A stretch of 64,000 nucleotides of DNA from Holophagales bacterium. Lineage in GTDB: Bacteria > Acidobacteriota > Thermoanaerobaculia > Multivoradales > JAGPDF01. Position 1 is the first letter of the stretch, and each line of letters begins with the position of its first letter. The stretch is taken from assembly GCA_016699405.1 (NCBI GenBank), contig CP064972.1, positions 558,001 through 622,000 of the forward strand, read 5' to 3'. Of this stretch, positions 9,707-17,686 are shown piece after piece. The position numbers and the translations under genes are program-made. The notes beneath the pieces were generated by a model. The model did not search any database. It saw only the letters and a list, made by a program, of their open reading frames with translations, and had not been told where the DNA came from.

Positions 9707-10416
9707 CAGACCTCCAGATTCCGGGCGCGACCCGGCTTCGCTTTCCGTGGTGCGGCCGCCGCGGCGATGCCCGCGGCGGTGAAGCGGACGATGTGCTCCA
9801 GATGCTCTCCCGGTCCGACCGGCATCACCCCTTCGCGGAGCGAGCGGTCGCAGCGGCGGAGCTGGAGTGCGTTGGCCAGTTGGGCGATGAACGACTGGAC
9901 GCAGAGGGACGCGTCGGGTTCGGCGAGCGCCGGCAGGAGGGAGCAGAGCGCCTGGCTGAGCGCTTGACGGATCGGCACGACGAGCTCCGCGGCGAAGGTC
10001 TCGGGCGGCAGTTGCGGATCGAGCTGCTCGCGCATCCAGAGCTGGAAGAGGAGCGGTCCGCGACCGCTGTCGAGCGGCGCGACGAACGCGGTGGCGAACG
10101 ACTGCAACAGTTCCACCAGGGTCGGCGCCGGCCGTCGGCCCATCGCCTCGGCGAGGGTGGCGATGCGCTGCTCGCGCAGCAGCGACAGCCCGCGGACGAA
10201 CGCCTCGCGGTAGAGGTTGGCCTTGCCGCCGAAGTAGTAGTTGACCGCGGCCAGGTTGCAGCCCGCCTCTGCGGTGATGTCGCGCACCGAGGTCGCGGCA
10301 TAGCCGCGCTCGGCGAAGAGGCGCTCGGCGGCGTCGAGCAGGCGCAGGCGGGCCAGCGCCCCGTGGCCGGCCAGGGGCGGGTTCGGAACGCTGCCGGGCT
10401 GGGGGGTCGCGAGCAT
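9706..10416 (-). CDS. TetR-family repressor of the efflux operon
   Basis: 236 residues. N-terminal TetR helix-turn-helix: ARLRLLDAAERLFAERGYAATSVRDITAEAGCNLAAVNYYFGGK with the typical VNYYF..K recognition helix, followed by an all-helical ligand domain resembling the CecR/YbiH type (DUF1956). Start at 10416, matching MLATPQPG; no Shine-Dalgarno precedes it and the -10 element ends only 9 nt upstream, so the message may be leaderless. First gene of the operon, overlapping tolC by one base. A perfect palindrome sits inside its own promoter, so autoregulation of the whole operon is the simplest model. The C-terminus is basic (APRKAKPGRARNLEV). Confidence 0.93.
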   Translation of the reverse strand: MLATPQPGSVPNPPLAGHGALARLRLLDAAERLFAERGYAATSVRDITAEAGCNLAAVNYYFGGKANLYREAFVRGLSLLREQRIATLAEAMGRRPAPTLVELLQSFATAFVAPLDSGRGPLLFQLWMREQLDPQLPPETFAAELVVPIRQALSQALCSLLPALAEPDASLCVQSFIAQLANALQLRRCDRSLREGVMPVGPGEHLEHIVRFTAAGIAAAAAPRKAKPGRARNLEV

Positions 10417-10425
10417 GGAAACGCG

Positions 10426-10454
10426 AGTATCAAACGATCGTTTGATCCCGTCAA
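10426..10454 (-). promoter_or_regulatory. Sigma-70-type promoter of the efflux operon
   Basis: On the minus strand TTGACG (10454-10449) and GATACT (10431-10426) are separated by exactly 17 nt. Predicted transcription start is about 10419, only a few bases before the tetR ATG at 10416. The spacer and -10 are occupied by the palindrome at 10429-10446. Confidence 0.75.
10429..10446. promoter_or_regulatory. Palindromic TetR operator
   Basis: A perfect 18-bp inverted repeat, ATCAAACGATCGTTTGAT, lies between the -35 and -10 boxes and overlaps the first bases of the -10. AT-rich arms and a central CGATCG are typical of TetR operators. Its position would block RNA polymerase when bound. Confidence 0.8.
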
Positions 10455-10502
10455 GAGACGGCCGGGCGAGCGGTCGAGCCGCCCGCCCGGCGTGCCCGGT
10501 CG

Positions 10503-12641
10503 CTACTTCGCGGCCGGCTTGAGGCCACGCTGCTCGAGCAGCGGCTCGACGCTCGGATCGCGCCCCCGGAAGCCGCGGTACATCTCGGCGCCGTCGATCG
10601 TCCCGCCGCGCGAGAGGATCATGTCGCGGTAGCGCTGGCCGTTGGCCCGGGTCATCCCGCCGTGCTCCTCGAACCAGGCGAAGGCGTCGTGGTCGAGCAC
10701 TTCGGCCCACAGGTAGGAGTAGTAGCCCGCCGCGTAACCGCCCCCCCAGATGTGCGAGAAGTAGGTCGTGTGGTACCGCGGGGGCACCGCGGGCAGATTG
10801 ACGCCGAAGCGCTCGAGGGCGGCGGGCTCGAAGGTGTCCACCGACTGCCGCGGCCGATCCGCCGGCAGGTCGTGCCACGCCAGGTCGAGCAGCGCCGCGG
10901 CGACATACTCCACCGTCGCGTAGCCCTGATTGAAGGTCCGTGCCTTCTTGATCTTCTCCACCAGCGCCGCCGGCATCGGCGCGCCGGTGCGGGTGTGCTT
11001 GGCGTAGTTGGCGAAGACCCGCGGCTCGAGCGCCCAGTGTTCGTTGAACTGCGACGGGAACTCGACGAAGTCGCTCGGCACGTTGGCCAGCGTCGGGTAG
11101 GTGACGTTCTGGAAGATGCCGTGCAGCGCGTGACCGAACTCGTGGAAGATGGTCGTGACGTCGTCCCAGCTCAGCAGCGTCGGCTCGCCCGGAGCCGGCT
11201 TGGTGACGTTGCAGACGTTGAACACCACCGGCTTGGTGCCGCGCAGCAGGCTCTGGTCGACGAAGCTGTCCATCCACGCACCGCCGCTCTTGCTCGGCCG
11301 GGAGTAGTAGTCGGCGTAGAAGAGGGCGATCGACTTGCCGTCGGCGTCGAACACCTCGAAGACCCGCACGTCCGGGTGGTAGACCGGCAGATCCTTGCGC
11401 TCCTCGAAGGTCAGTCCGAAGAGCTCGTGCGCCGAGAAGAAGACACCGTCGCGCAACACGCGCTCGAGATCGAAGTAGGGCCGGATCTCGCTCTCGTCGA
11501 GGTCGTATTCGGCCTTGCGGACCTGCTCGGCGTAGAAGTCCCAGTCGGCCGCCCCGAGGGTGAAGCCGCCCTTCTGCGCATCGACGATCGCCTGCATCTT
11601 CGCGGCCTCGGCACGCGCCCGGCCGGTGGCCGCCGGCACCAGGTCGGTGAGCAGCCTGGTCGCCGCTGCCGGCGTCTTGGCCATCTGGTCGTCGAGCGAG
11701 TACGCGGCGTAGGTCGGATAGCCGAGCAGTCGCGCCCGCTCGGCACGCAACTGGGCGAGGCGCGAGACGAGCTCGCGCGTGTCGTTCGGCCCGCCGTGGG
11801 CCCCGCGCCCCGTCGACGCGGCGAGCAGCTGCTGGCGCAGAGCCCGGTCGCGCAGCGAGGCCAGAGCCGGCTGCTGGGTCGTGTTCTTCAGGCTGATCGC
11901 CCACTTTCCGGCGAGACCGCGGCCGCGCGCCTCCTCGGCGGCGGTCGCCACCTCGGCCGCCGAGAGGCCGGCGAGCCGGGCCACGTCGTCGACGACCACC
12001 GCCGAGGCGTTGGTGTCGGCAAGCACCCGCTCGTGGAACTCGGTGGTGAGCTTCGCCTCCTCCTGGTTGAGCGCCCGCAGCGCCGCCTTGTCGCTCTCGC
12101 CGAGCTCGGCACCGGCACGCACGAAGTCGCGGTAGACCCGCTCGGCGAGACGGCGCGCCTCGCCCGTGAGCCCGAGCGGATCGCGCTTCTGGTAGAGCGC
12201 ACGGACCCGGGCGAAGAGCTTCGCGTCGAGATAGATCGCGTCGCGGTGCGCGGCGAGCTTCGGCGCCATCTCGCTCTGCACCGCCTGCAGCTCCTCGGAG
12301 GTATCGGCGTCGGCGAGCGCATTGAAGACGCGGCGCACGCGGGTCAGGAGCTCGCCCGAACGCTCCATCGCCTCGAGGGTATTGGCGAAGGTCGGTTCGG
12401 CCGGGTCGGCACCGATGGCCGCCATCTCGGCCATCTGACGCTTCATCCCTTCGGCGAGCGCCGGACCGAAGTCGGCGACGCGGATCTTGTCGAAGGGTGG
12501 CGCCTGGTACGGCAACGGGCTCGGCGTGAAGAACGGGTTCATGGCGGCGGCAGGCTCTTTCTTCGGCTCCTCGGCGGGCGAGGGGAGCGCGGCCAGCGTC
12601 AGTGCGAGGCCGCAAAGCAGGAAGCGAAGCGTCGAGTGCAT
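10503..12641 (-). CDS. dcp: Secreted M3-family peptidase (Dcp-like peptidyl-dipeptidase)
   Basis: 712-residue zinc metallopeptidase cleaving dipeptides or oligopeptides. The signal peptide LRFLLCGLALTLAALPSPAEE implies a periplasmic location. Zinc motif HEFGHALHG lies near residue 500 with the downstream family sequence FVEFPSQFNEHW. The C-terminal segment YFSHIWGGGYAAGYYSYLWAEV is diagnostic of M3 Dcp/oligopeptidase A proteins. Start set at 12641 (MHSTLRF) because it yields the signal peptide directly; the upstream in-frame extension of 17 residues is Arg/Pro rich and breaks it. Same strand as the efflux operon but separated by 86 nt that contain the operon's own promoter. Confidence 0.95.
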   Translation of the reverse strand: MHSTLRFLLCGLALTLAALPSPAEEPKKEPAAAMNPFFTPSPLPYQAPPFDKIRVADFGPALAEGMKRQMAEMAAIGADPAEPTFANTLEAMERSGELLTRVRRVFNALADADTSEELQAVQSEMAPKLAAHRDAIYLDAKLFARVRALYQKRDPLGLTGEARRLAERVYRDFVRAGAELGESDKAALRALNQEEAKLTTEFHERVLADTNASAVVVDDVARLAGLSAAEVATAAEEARGRGLAGKWAISLKNTTQQPALASLRDRALRQQLLAASTGRGAHGGPNDTRELVSRLAQLRAERARLLGYPTYAAYSLDDQMAKTPAAATRLLTDLVPAATGRARAEAAKMQAIVDAQKGGFTLGAADWDFYAEQVRKAEYDLDESEIRPYFDLERVLRDGVFFSAHELFGLTFEERKDLPVYHPDVRVFEVFDADGKSIALFYADYYSRPSKSGGAWMDSFVDQSLLRGTKPVVFNVCNVTKPAPGEPTLLSWDDVTTIFHEFGHALHGIFQNVTYPTLANVPSDFVEFPSQFNEHWALEPRVFANYAKHTRTGAPMPAALVEKIKKARTFNQGYATVEYVAAALLDLAWHDLPADRPRQSVDTFEPAALERFGVNLPAVPPRYHTTYFSHIWGGGYAAGYYSYLWAEVLDHDAFAWFEEHGGMTRANGQRYRDMILSRGGTIDGAEMYRGFRGRDPSVEPLLEQRGLKPAAK

Positions 12642-12732
12642 GGTCGGGGCCCTTCCGGAGGGTGAGTTTCTGCGGCGAGGCGGACGCCCCACCGGCAGGG
12701 AAGAGCATAACGCCGCGTCTGCCGTTCCCTGC

Positions 12733-12738
12733 TAATCT
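12733..12738 (+). promoter_or_regulatory. Possible -10 hexamer of the acyl-ligase gene
   Basis: TAATCT lies 35 nt before the GTG start at 12774. No -35 match is visible at the usual distance. Confidence 0.3.
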
Positions 12739-12773
12739 GGGTCGCAGCGTTCCCACCGATCGGTCGATTCCTC

Positions 12774-14372
12774 GTGTCGTCGATGCCTGCGACCTACGCT
12801 CAAGCCCTCGCCCACGCTGCCCGCACTCGGCCTCGTGGGCTCGCCTACACCTTCGCGGACCAGGCGGTCTCCTGGGCCGAGCTCTTCGCGCGGGCCCGGG
12901 CACGGGCCGTCGGCTTGCGAGCCCACGGCATCGCCGCCGGCGATCGGGTCGTCCTCCTCCTCCCGGCCGGACTCGAGCTCGTGGCGATGTTCGCCGCCGT
13001 CTCGCTGCTCGGCGGTGTGCCGGCCGTGCTCAACCCTGGCCTTCCGGCAGCGACGGCGCTCGCCCGGGCGCGCCGCCTTCGACCGCGCCTCGTCGTCGCC
13101 GCGACGATGCAGCCGGGCCTCGCGGCGGCCGATCCGTCGCTCCCGCTCGCGCTGGCCGAGGAGCTCCCGCGGGACGGCGACCTTCCCGCGGAACCGCCCG
13201 TGCCGGACCCTCACGACGTCGCGCTCCTGCAGATGACCTCGGGGACGACCGGCGAGCCGCGGGCCGTCCAGCTCTCGCATCGCGCCATCACCGCGTGGCG
13301 ACGCCTCTTCTCCGAGGTCTACGCGATCGGCGAGGACGACGTCCTCTGCGGCTGGGCTCCCCCCTGGCACGTCATGGGCCTGCTTCGTTTCGTCGTCCTG
13401 CCGCCCTTTCACGGCTGCCCGTCCCATCTCGTGGCACCGGTGGTCTCCTCGCTCGGCGTCTGGCTCGAGACGCTCTCGCGCGTCGGCGCGACGCTCACCT
13501 CGGCGACCGATTTCTCGCTCCGCCATGCGCTGCGCCTGGTCGACCCGAGCTCGCTCGACCTCAGGAGACTGCGGCTGATCGCGAGTGGGGGCGAACCGAT
13601 GCGCCTCTCGACCCTGCGCGAGTTCGAGGAGCGCGTCGGCCTGCCGGGGGTGGTGCGCCCCGCCTACGGCCTGGCCGAGGCGACCATGGGGGTGACGAGC
13701 GTGCGCCGCGGCGAGGCGCTGCGCAGCGACGACGCGGGCAACGTCTCCTGCGGACGCCCGCTCGCCGGCGTCGAGCTGCGAATTCTCGACGAGCACGGCA
13801 AGGCGGTCCCCCCGGGTGTGCGGGGCGAGATCGTCCTCCGTTCGCCGACGCTCTTCAGCGGCTACTTCGAGGCGGAGGACGAGACCCGGCAGGTCCTGCG
13901 CGACGGCTGGCTCTACACCGGCGACTGCGGCCGCCTCGACGAGGGAGGGGAGCTCTTCGTCGTCGGACGACAGCGCCTCCTCATCAAGCATGCCGGCGCC
14001 GCCTTCGCCCCGCGCGAGATCGAAGAGGCCGTCGACGCGGTCCCTGGCGTGGTCCGCTCGGCGGCGCTCGGTCTGGCGCGCGGCGATGGGCGCGAGCAGA
14101 TCGTCGTCGCCGCCGAAGTCACCACCGAAGTCACTGCCGAGGTCGAGGCGACCGCCTCCGACTCGGCGGCACGGCTGGCCGCCCAGGTGGCTCGCGCGGT
14201 GCGCGACAGCATCGGCGTGCCGCCCGCCGAGGTTCTGCTGCTGCACCGGGGAACGCTGCCGGCGACCGAGACCGGGAAGCTGCGACACGCCGTCTTCCGC
14301 CAGCGACTCCTGCGGGGTGAGCTGACGGCTCGCGAGCTCGTCCTCGGTCGGCCGGACGGCTGGACGGGCTGA
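12774..14372 (+). CDS. AMP-forming acyl-CoA/acyl-ACP ligase (ANL superfamily)
   Basis: 532 residues. The adenylation core motifs are present: LLQMTSGTTGEPRAVQLSH (P-loop), YGLAEATMGVTS, GWLYTGDCGRLDEGGELFVVGR.RLLIKHAG, and the catalytic C-terminal lysine in TETGKLRH. The enzyme activates a carboxylic acid as acyl-AMP and passes it to CoA or to a carrier protein. The convergently placed ACP gene (15210-15512) is a plausible acceptor, with an acyltransferase as next step; this is inference from context. Start is GTG at 12774 or ATG at 12783; no clear ribosome site for either. The P-loop Lys position is Arg (PRAV), as seen in some family members. Confidence 0.9.
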   Translation: MSSMPATYAQALAHAARTRPRGLAYTFADQAVSWAELFARARARAVGLRAHGIAAGDRVVLLLPAGLELVAMFAAVSLLGGVPAVLNPGLPAATALARARRLRPRLVVAATMQPGLAAADPSLPLALAEELPRDGDLPAEPPVPDPHDVALLQMTSGTTGEPRAVQLSHRAITAWRRLFSEVYAIGEDDVLCGWAPPWHVMGLLRFVVLPPFHGCPSHLVAPVVSSLGVWLETLSRVGATLTSATDFSLRHALRLVDPSSLDLRRLRLIASGGEPMRLSTLREFEERVGLPGVVRPAYGLAEATMGVTSVRRGEALRSDDAGNVSCGRPLAGVELRILDEHGKAVPPGVRGEIVLRSPTLFSGYFEAEDETRQVLRDGWLYTGDCGRLDEGGELFVVGRQRLLIKHAGAAFAPREIEEAVDAVPGVVRSAALGLARGDGREQIVVAAEVTTEVTAEVEATASDSAARLAAQVARAVRDSIGVPPAEVLLLHRGTLPATETGKLRHAVFRQRLLRGELTARELVLGRPDGWTG

Positions 14373-14397
14373 GCCGGGAGGGGCGCCCGGTCCCAAC

Positions 14398-14419
14398 GGA
14401 GCGCCGCGCTCAGCGCTCC
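14398..14419. terminator. Possible bidirectional hairpin between convergent genes
   Basis: GGAGCGC (14398-14404) pairs with GCGCTCC (14413-14419) across an 8-nt loop. It overlaps the acyltransferase stop codon. No T tract follows on either strand, so termination activity is uncertain. Confidence 0.35.
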
Positions 14420-15234
14420 GCCCGCAGGAGCTGGCGCAGGAGCCCGAGCCCGAGTTGCTCGGGACGCCGGCGCAGGAAGTCCTCGAGCCACCTTCCGGCC
14501 TCCTCGGCGCTCGCGACCGGTGCTCCGCGCTCGACCACCACCTGCGCTCCTTCCCACCGAGCGACCCGCGGAAGGATCGGCGAACCGGTCAGCCGGCTCA
14601 TGGCGAAGGCTCCTCTCGCCAGGGCGAGACGACGCCCGAGGCAACGAACGTCGACGCCGCTGCCCGACTCGCCGTCGGCGGCCACGACCACCGAACCGCC
14701 CGTCTCGAGATGAGCGACCGCCGCCTTGAGGGCCGCCGCACGCTCTCCCGCACCACCCTCGGTGAACGCAAAGCGTTGGCCGGGCCGAGGGCTGTAGATC
14801 GGCGACGCCCGCATCAGGAGGATGCCGCGGCGCGACGCATCCAGTGCTTCGCCCAGCAACTGAAGCGCGCCGACATGGAAGGTCAGCAGCACGGCCGGCC
14901 GGGTGTCCTGGCTCTCCCCGTCCTGGCCGACCAGCGCCGCCAGCCTCCCGGGGCCGAGCCGGTGCAGCAGCGCAACGCTCAGGCGATTGCGCGCTTCGAG
15001 CCCGGCGATCCGGCGAGCGAGCCGCGCCGAGGGATCTGGCGACAGATCGAACAGGGCGGCGACCTCGGCAGCGCTCGGCCAGTGGCCGGAGAGCCGCTGG
15101 CGCAACTCGCCGAGGGTGGACGCGAGGCGTACACCGCGGCGGGGCCAGCGAACCGCGGCGACGGCGAGGGCGCTCTCGAGCGCGTCGAAGGCGCGACTCG
15201 CCGCGGCGCTCAGGCCCCGGCGTCGCGTAGCCAC
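14410..15234 (-). CDS. LpxL/HtrB-like lysophospholipid acyltransferase homologue
   Basis: 274 residues with GTG start at 15234 inside the end of the ACP gene (25-nt overlap). It resembles lauroyl acyltransferases of lipid A biosynthesis: a conserved block VLLTFHVGALQLLGEAL, then ILLMRASPIYSPRPGQRF, then GSVVVAADGESGSGVDVRCLGRRLALARGAFAMSRLTGSPILP. The catalytic motif HX4(D/E) reads H120-VGAL-Q125, i.e. the acid is replaced by Gln. It may therefore be altered in activity or use another residue. No N-terminal membrane helix is obvious. Coupling with an ACP suggests it takes acyl groups from that carrier. Confidence 0.75.
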   Translation of the reverse strand: MATRRRGLSAAASRAFDALESALAVAAVRWPRRGVRLASTLGELRQRLSGHWPSAAEVAALFDLSPDPSARLARRIAGLEARNRLSVALLHRLGPGRLAALVGQDGESQDTRPAVLLTFHVGALQLLGEALDASRRGILLMRASPIYSPRPGQRFAFTEGGAGERAAALKAAVAHLETGGSVVVAADGESGSGVDVRCLGRRLALARGAFAMSRLTGSPILPRVARWEGAQVVVERGAPVASAEEAGRWLEDFLRRRPEQLGLGLLRQLLRAER

Positions 15235-15512
15235 CCGATCAGCTCGCCGAGGGTTGGCGCGTCCTGGCGCAGGATGGCGGCCGGCAGTCGGACGCCGAAG
15301 TGGCGCTCGCAAGCGACCACCAGCTCGACCAGACCGACCGAGTCGAGGCCGAGCCCCGACTCGTCCAGTCGCAGTTCGTCGGCGAGATCGTTCTCGGTCC
15401 AGAAGGAGGGAACGCGCTCGCGCACCAGGTCACGCACCGCCTTGCCGAGACGGTCGAGCTCGGGAGCGGTTGCGGATGCGCAGAGAGTGTCGTCGGCGGT
15501 CACGCCTCGCAT
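15210..15512 (-). CDS. Acyl carrier protein
   Basis: 100-residue four-helix carrier domain. The phosphopantetheine attachment site is Ser58 in GLGLDSVGLVELVVACERHFGV, followed by the standard C-terminal TLGELIGWL helix. It is longer at the N-terminus than housekeeping AcpP (about 78 residues) and not next to fab genes, so it is a specialised carrier. It overlaps the acyltransferase gene and faces the acyl ligase at 12774, giving a ligase/ACP/transferase set. Confidence 0.88.
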   Translation of the reverse strand: MRGVTADDTLCASATAPELDRLGKAVRDLVRERVPSFWTENDLADELRLDESGLGLDSVGLVELVVACERHFGVRLPAAILRQDAPTLGELIGWLRDAGA

Positions 15513-15561
15513 GGTACCGGACCTGACGATCCCCGCGCCCGACGCCGCTCGGCAGTGGAGC

Positions 15562-15567
15562 TACACT
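15562..15567 (+). promoter_or_regulatory. -10-like TACACT just before the start of the 15576 gene
   Basis: Eight nucleotides separate this hexamer from the ATG; a start of transcription 6-7 nt downstream would give a leaderless message. Confidence 0.45.
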
Positions 15568-15575
15568 AAGAGGCG

Positions 15576-16037
15576 ATGTCGCTCGCCATCGAGGTCCAGA
15601 GCGTCGACCTGCGTTTCGTCGGGTTCGACGGCCACACCACCGAGGGGAGCCTCTTCCTTCACCTGGCCGGCGAGCGCTCGGCGCGCCCGCAAACCGCGCT
15701 CGATCGACTGAACGATCCGGCCGTGCGCTTCGTGCCGGTACGCGTCGACGAGCACGTCGAGCTGGTCAACCTCGCCTGGCTCGCCTTCGTCTCCCGTCCC
15801 GGTCGTGCCCCCGAGGTTGCCGCCCAGGAGGAGATCGGTGCGCTCCACGCCAGCGTCGCGCTCGACCTCGCCGGCGGGATGACGGTCGAGGGCGACCTGC
15901 ACTACCTCCTCCCTTCCGGCCACTCGCGGGTCTCCGATCTGCTCAACTCCGCCGACGAGCGTTTCCTCCTCGTCACCACCGCCGACGAGACGCTTTACGT
16001 CCATCGCGCCGCCGTGGTGCGCGCCCGGACCTCCTAG
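15576..16037 (+). CDS. Unrecognised protein encoded upstream of pilT
   Basis: 153 residues, no signal peptide or membrane segment. Mostly beta-rich: VQSVDLRFVGFDGHTTEGSLFLH, a middle FVPVRVDEHVELVNLAWLAFVS strand pair, and TVEGDLHYLLPSGHSRVSDLLNSADERFLLVTTADETLYVHRAAV. The final LPxGHSRVSDLLN...RFL.L block reads like a small regulatory or binding domain. It is 12 nt upstream of pilT on the same strand, so the two are co-transcribed and it may modulate twitching. I do not recognise a characterised family. Confidence 0.8.
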   Translation: MSLAIEVQSVDLRFVGFDGHTTEGSLFLHLAGERSARPQTALDRLNDPAVRFVPVRVDEHVELVNLAWLAFVSRPGRAPEVAAQEEIGALHASVALDLAGGMTVEGDLHYLLPSGHSRVSDLLNSADERFLLVTTADETLYVHRAAVVRARTS

Positions 16038-16049
16038 GCGAGGACGACG

Positions 16050-17522
16050 ATGGCCGCCCTCGAGAACCTGCTGCGCGCCGGCCTGGCGAACCGGATGGAG
16101 TCGCTGACCCTCGAGCCGGGGCAGCTGCCGCGCCTGCGCGCCGGCGGCGTCGAGCGCGGGGTCAGTCGCGAGCCGCTCGACGCCGCGCGCATCATCGCCC
16201 TCACCGCCGAGATCGCCCCGCCCGGCTTCCAGCCGCTCAGCGGTACGCCCTTCCGATTCGAGCACGCGGTCGACGGTCACGCCCTGCGGGTGGATGGGCT
16301 CCCCAGCGGCAGCGGGTGGGCGGTGACGATCGTTCCCCTCGCCGACTCGCCGCCGGCCGACGTGCCGGGACTCCCGGTGTTCGGGGGCCTCGAGACCACC
16401 GCCGTTCCCGGCCGGCCGGTGACGAGGATCGGCGAGCTGCTGGAGCTGCTGCTCGAGCGCAAGGGCTCCGACCTCCACCTGTCGAGCGACCATCGCCCGC
16501 GGATGCGGCTGCACGGCGACCTGACCGAGATGAGCGAATTCGCCGCCATCTCGGCCGCCGAGATGGGCCCGCTGCTCGACGCCATCGCGCCGTCGCGCAA
16601 CCGCGAGCAGTTCGCCGGCATCAACGACACCGACTTCGCTGTCGAGCTGCCCGGCAAGGCACGCTTCCGGGTGAACTTCTTCCGCGACCACCGCGGCCCC
16701 GGCGCGGTGATGCGGACCATCCCGAGCCGCGTCCCGACCTTCGAGGAGCTCGGCCTTCCCGACTCGATCCGCAAGCTCGCCTACCTGTCCAAGGGGCTGG
16801 TGCTGGTCACCGGGCCGACCGGCTCGGGCAAGTCGACGACCCTCGCGGCGATCGTCGACCTGGTCAATCGTTCGCGCTCCGACCACATCATCACGATCGA
16901 GGACCCGGTCGAGTTCGTCCACCCCTCCCGCCGTTGCCTGGTCAACCAGCGCGAGGTCGGCGTGCATACCGGGTCGTTCAAGCACGCGCTGCGCGCCGCC
17001 CTGCGCGAGGACCCGGACGTCGTCCTGGTGGGCGAGATGCGCGACCTCGAGACCGTGTCGATCGCCATCGAGACGGCCGAGACCGGGCACCTCGTCTTCG
17101 GCACGCTCCACACCACCACCGCCCCCTCGACCATCGAACGACTGGTCGACCAGTTCCCGGGCGATCGCCAGTCGCAGATCCGCATGATGCTCGCCGACAG
17201 CCTCAAGGCGGTCATCGCCCAGGTGCTGCTCAAGAAGATCGGCGGCGGACGCGTCGCGGCCTTCGAGATCCTCATCGCCACCCCGGCACTGTCGAACCTG
17301 ATCCGCGAGGGGAAGACCTTCCAGATCGCCTCGGCGATGCAGCTCGGGCGCGCCCAGGGCATGCTGCTGATGAACGACGCGCTCTACGACCTGGTCGACC
17401 GCAAGATCGTCGAGCCACGCGAGGCGTACCTCAAGGCCGTCGACAAGGACGGGCTGGTGCAGAAGCTGCGGGCCGGCAGCCACGACCTGCAGTTCCTCGA
17501 GGAGATGAAGGGGACGGGCTGA
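16050..17522 (+). CDS. pilT: PilT-type twitching ATPase with duplicated N-terminal domain
   Basis: 490 residues against about 345-380 for usual PilT/PilU. Residues from about 130 onward are standard: LLELLLERKGSDLHLSSDHRPRMRLHG (PAS-like N domain), Walker A GPTGSGKST near residue 256, ITIEDPVEFVH Asp box, Walker B VVLVGEMRDLET, TGHLVFGTLHT His box, and ALSNLIREGKTFQI (AIRNLIRE-like retraction motif). Residues 1-105 look like a degenerate second copy of the N domain (LENLLRAGLANRMESLTLEPGQLPRL...FEHAVDGHALRVDGL). The protein powers pilus retraction at the inner membrane as a hexamer. No other pil genes are in the window. Confidence 0.95.
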   Translation: MAALENLLRAGLANRMESLTLEPGQLPRLRAGGVERGVSREPLDAARIIALTAEIAPPGFQPLSGTPFRFEHAVDGHALRVDGLPSGSGWAVTIVPLADSPPADVPGLPVFGGLETTAVPGRPVTRIGELLELLLERKGSDLHLSSDHRPRMRLHGDLTEMSEFAAISAAEMGPLLDAIAPSRNREQFAGINDTDFAVELPGKARFRVNFFRDHRGPGAVMRTIPSRVPTFEELGLPDSIRKLAYLSKGLVLVTGPTGSGKSTTLAAIVDLVNRSRSDHIITIEDPVEFVHPSRRCLVNQREVGVHTGSFKHALRAALREDPDVVLVGEMRDLETVSIAIETAETGHLVFGTLHTTTAPSTIERLVDQFPGDRQSQIRMMLADSLKAVIAQVLLKKIGGGRVAAFEILIATPALSNLIREGKTFQIASAMQLGRAQGMLLMNDALYDLVDRKIVEPREAYLKAVDKDGLVQKLRAGSHDLQFLEEMKGTG

Positions 17523-17686
17523 GGCGCCCGCGCCGGAGCTCGTTTCGCGTCCCCCCTGCTCCTCCACGGCGACCCGGCGGCGAAGCCCTGCCGCGTCGCC
17601 GCCATCGCCGCATCGCCGCATCGCCGATTTTCGCGGTTGCGGCATTCCCTGTAGGCTCCGCGGGAACGGACGGCAAGGGAGGTCCC

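Noticed and set aside
17599..17627. Short tandem repeat of CGCCGCAT type before the aminotransferase gene
   Set aside because: Only about three units, imperfect, and no link to a promoter or coding change could be shown.
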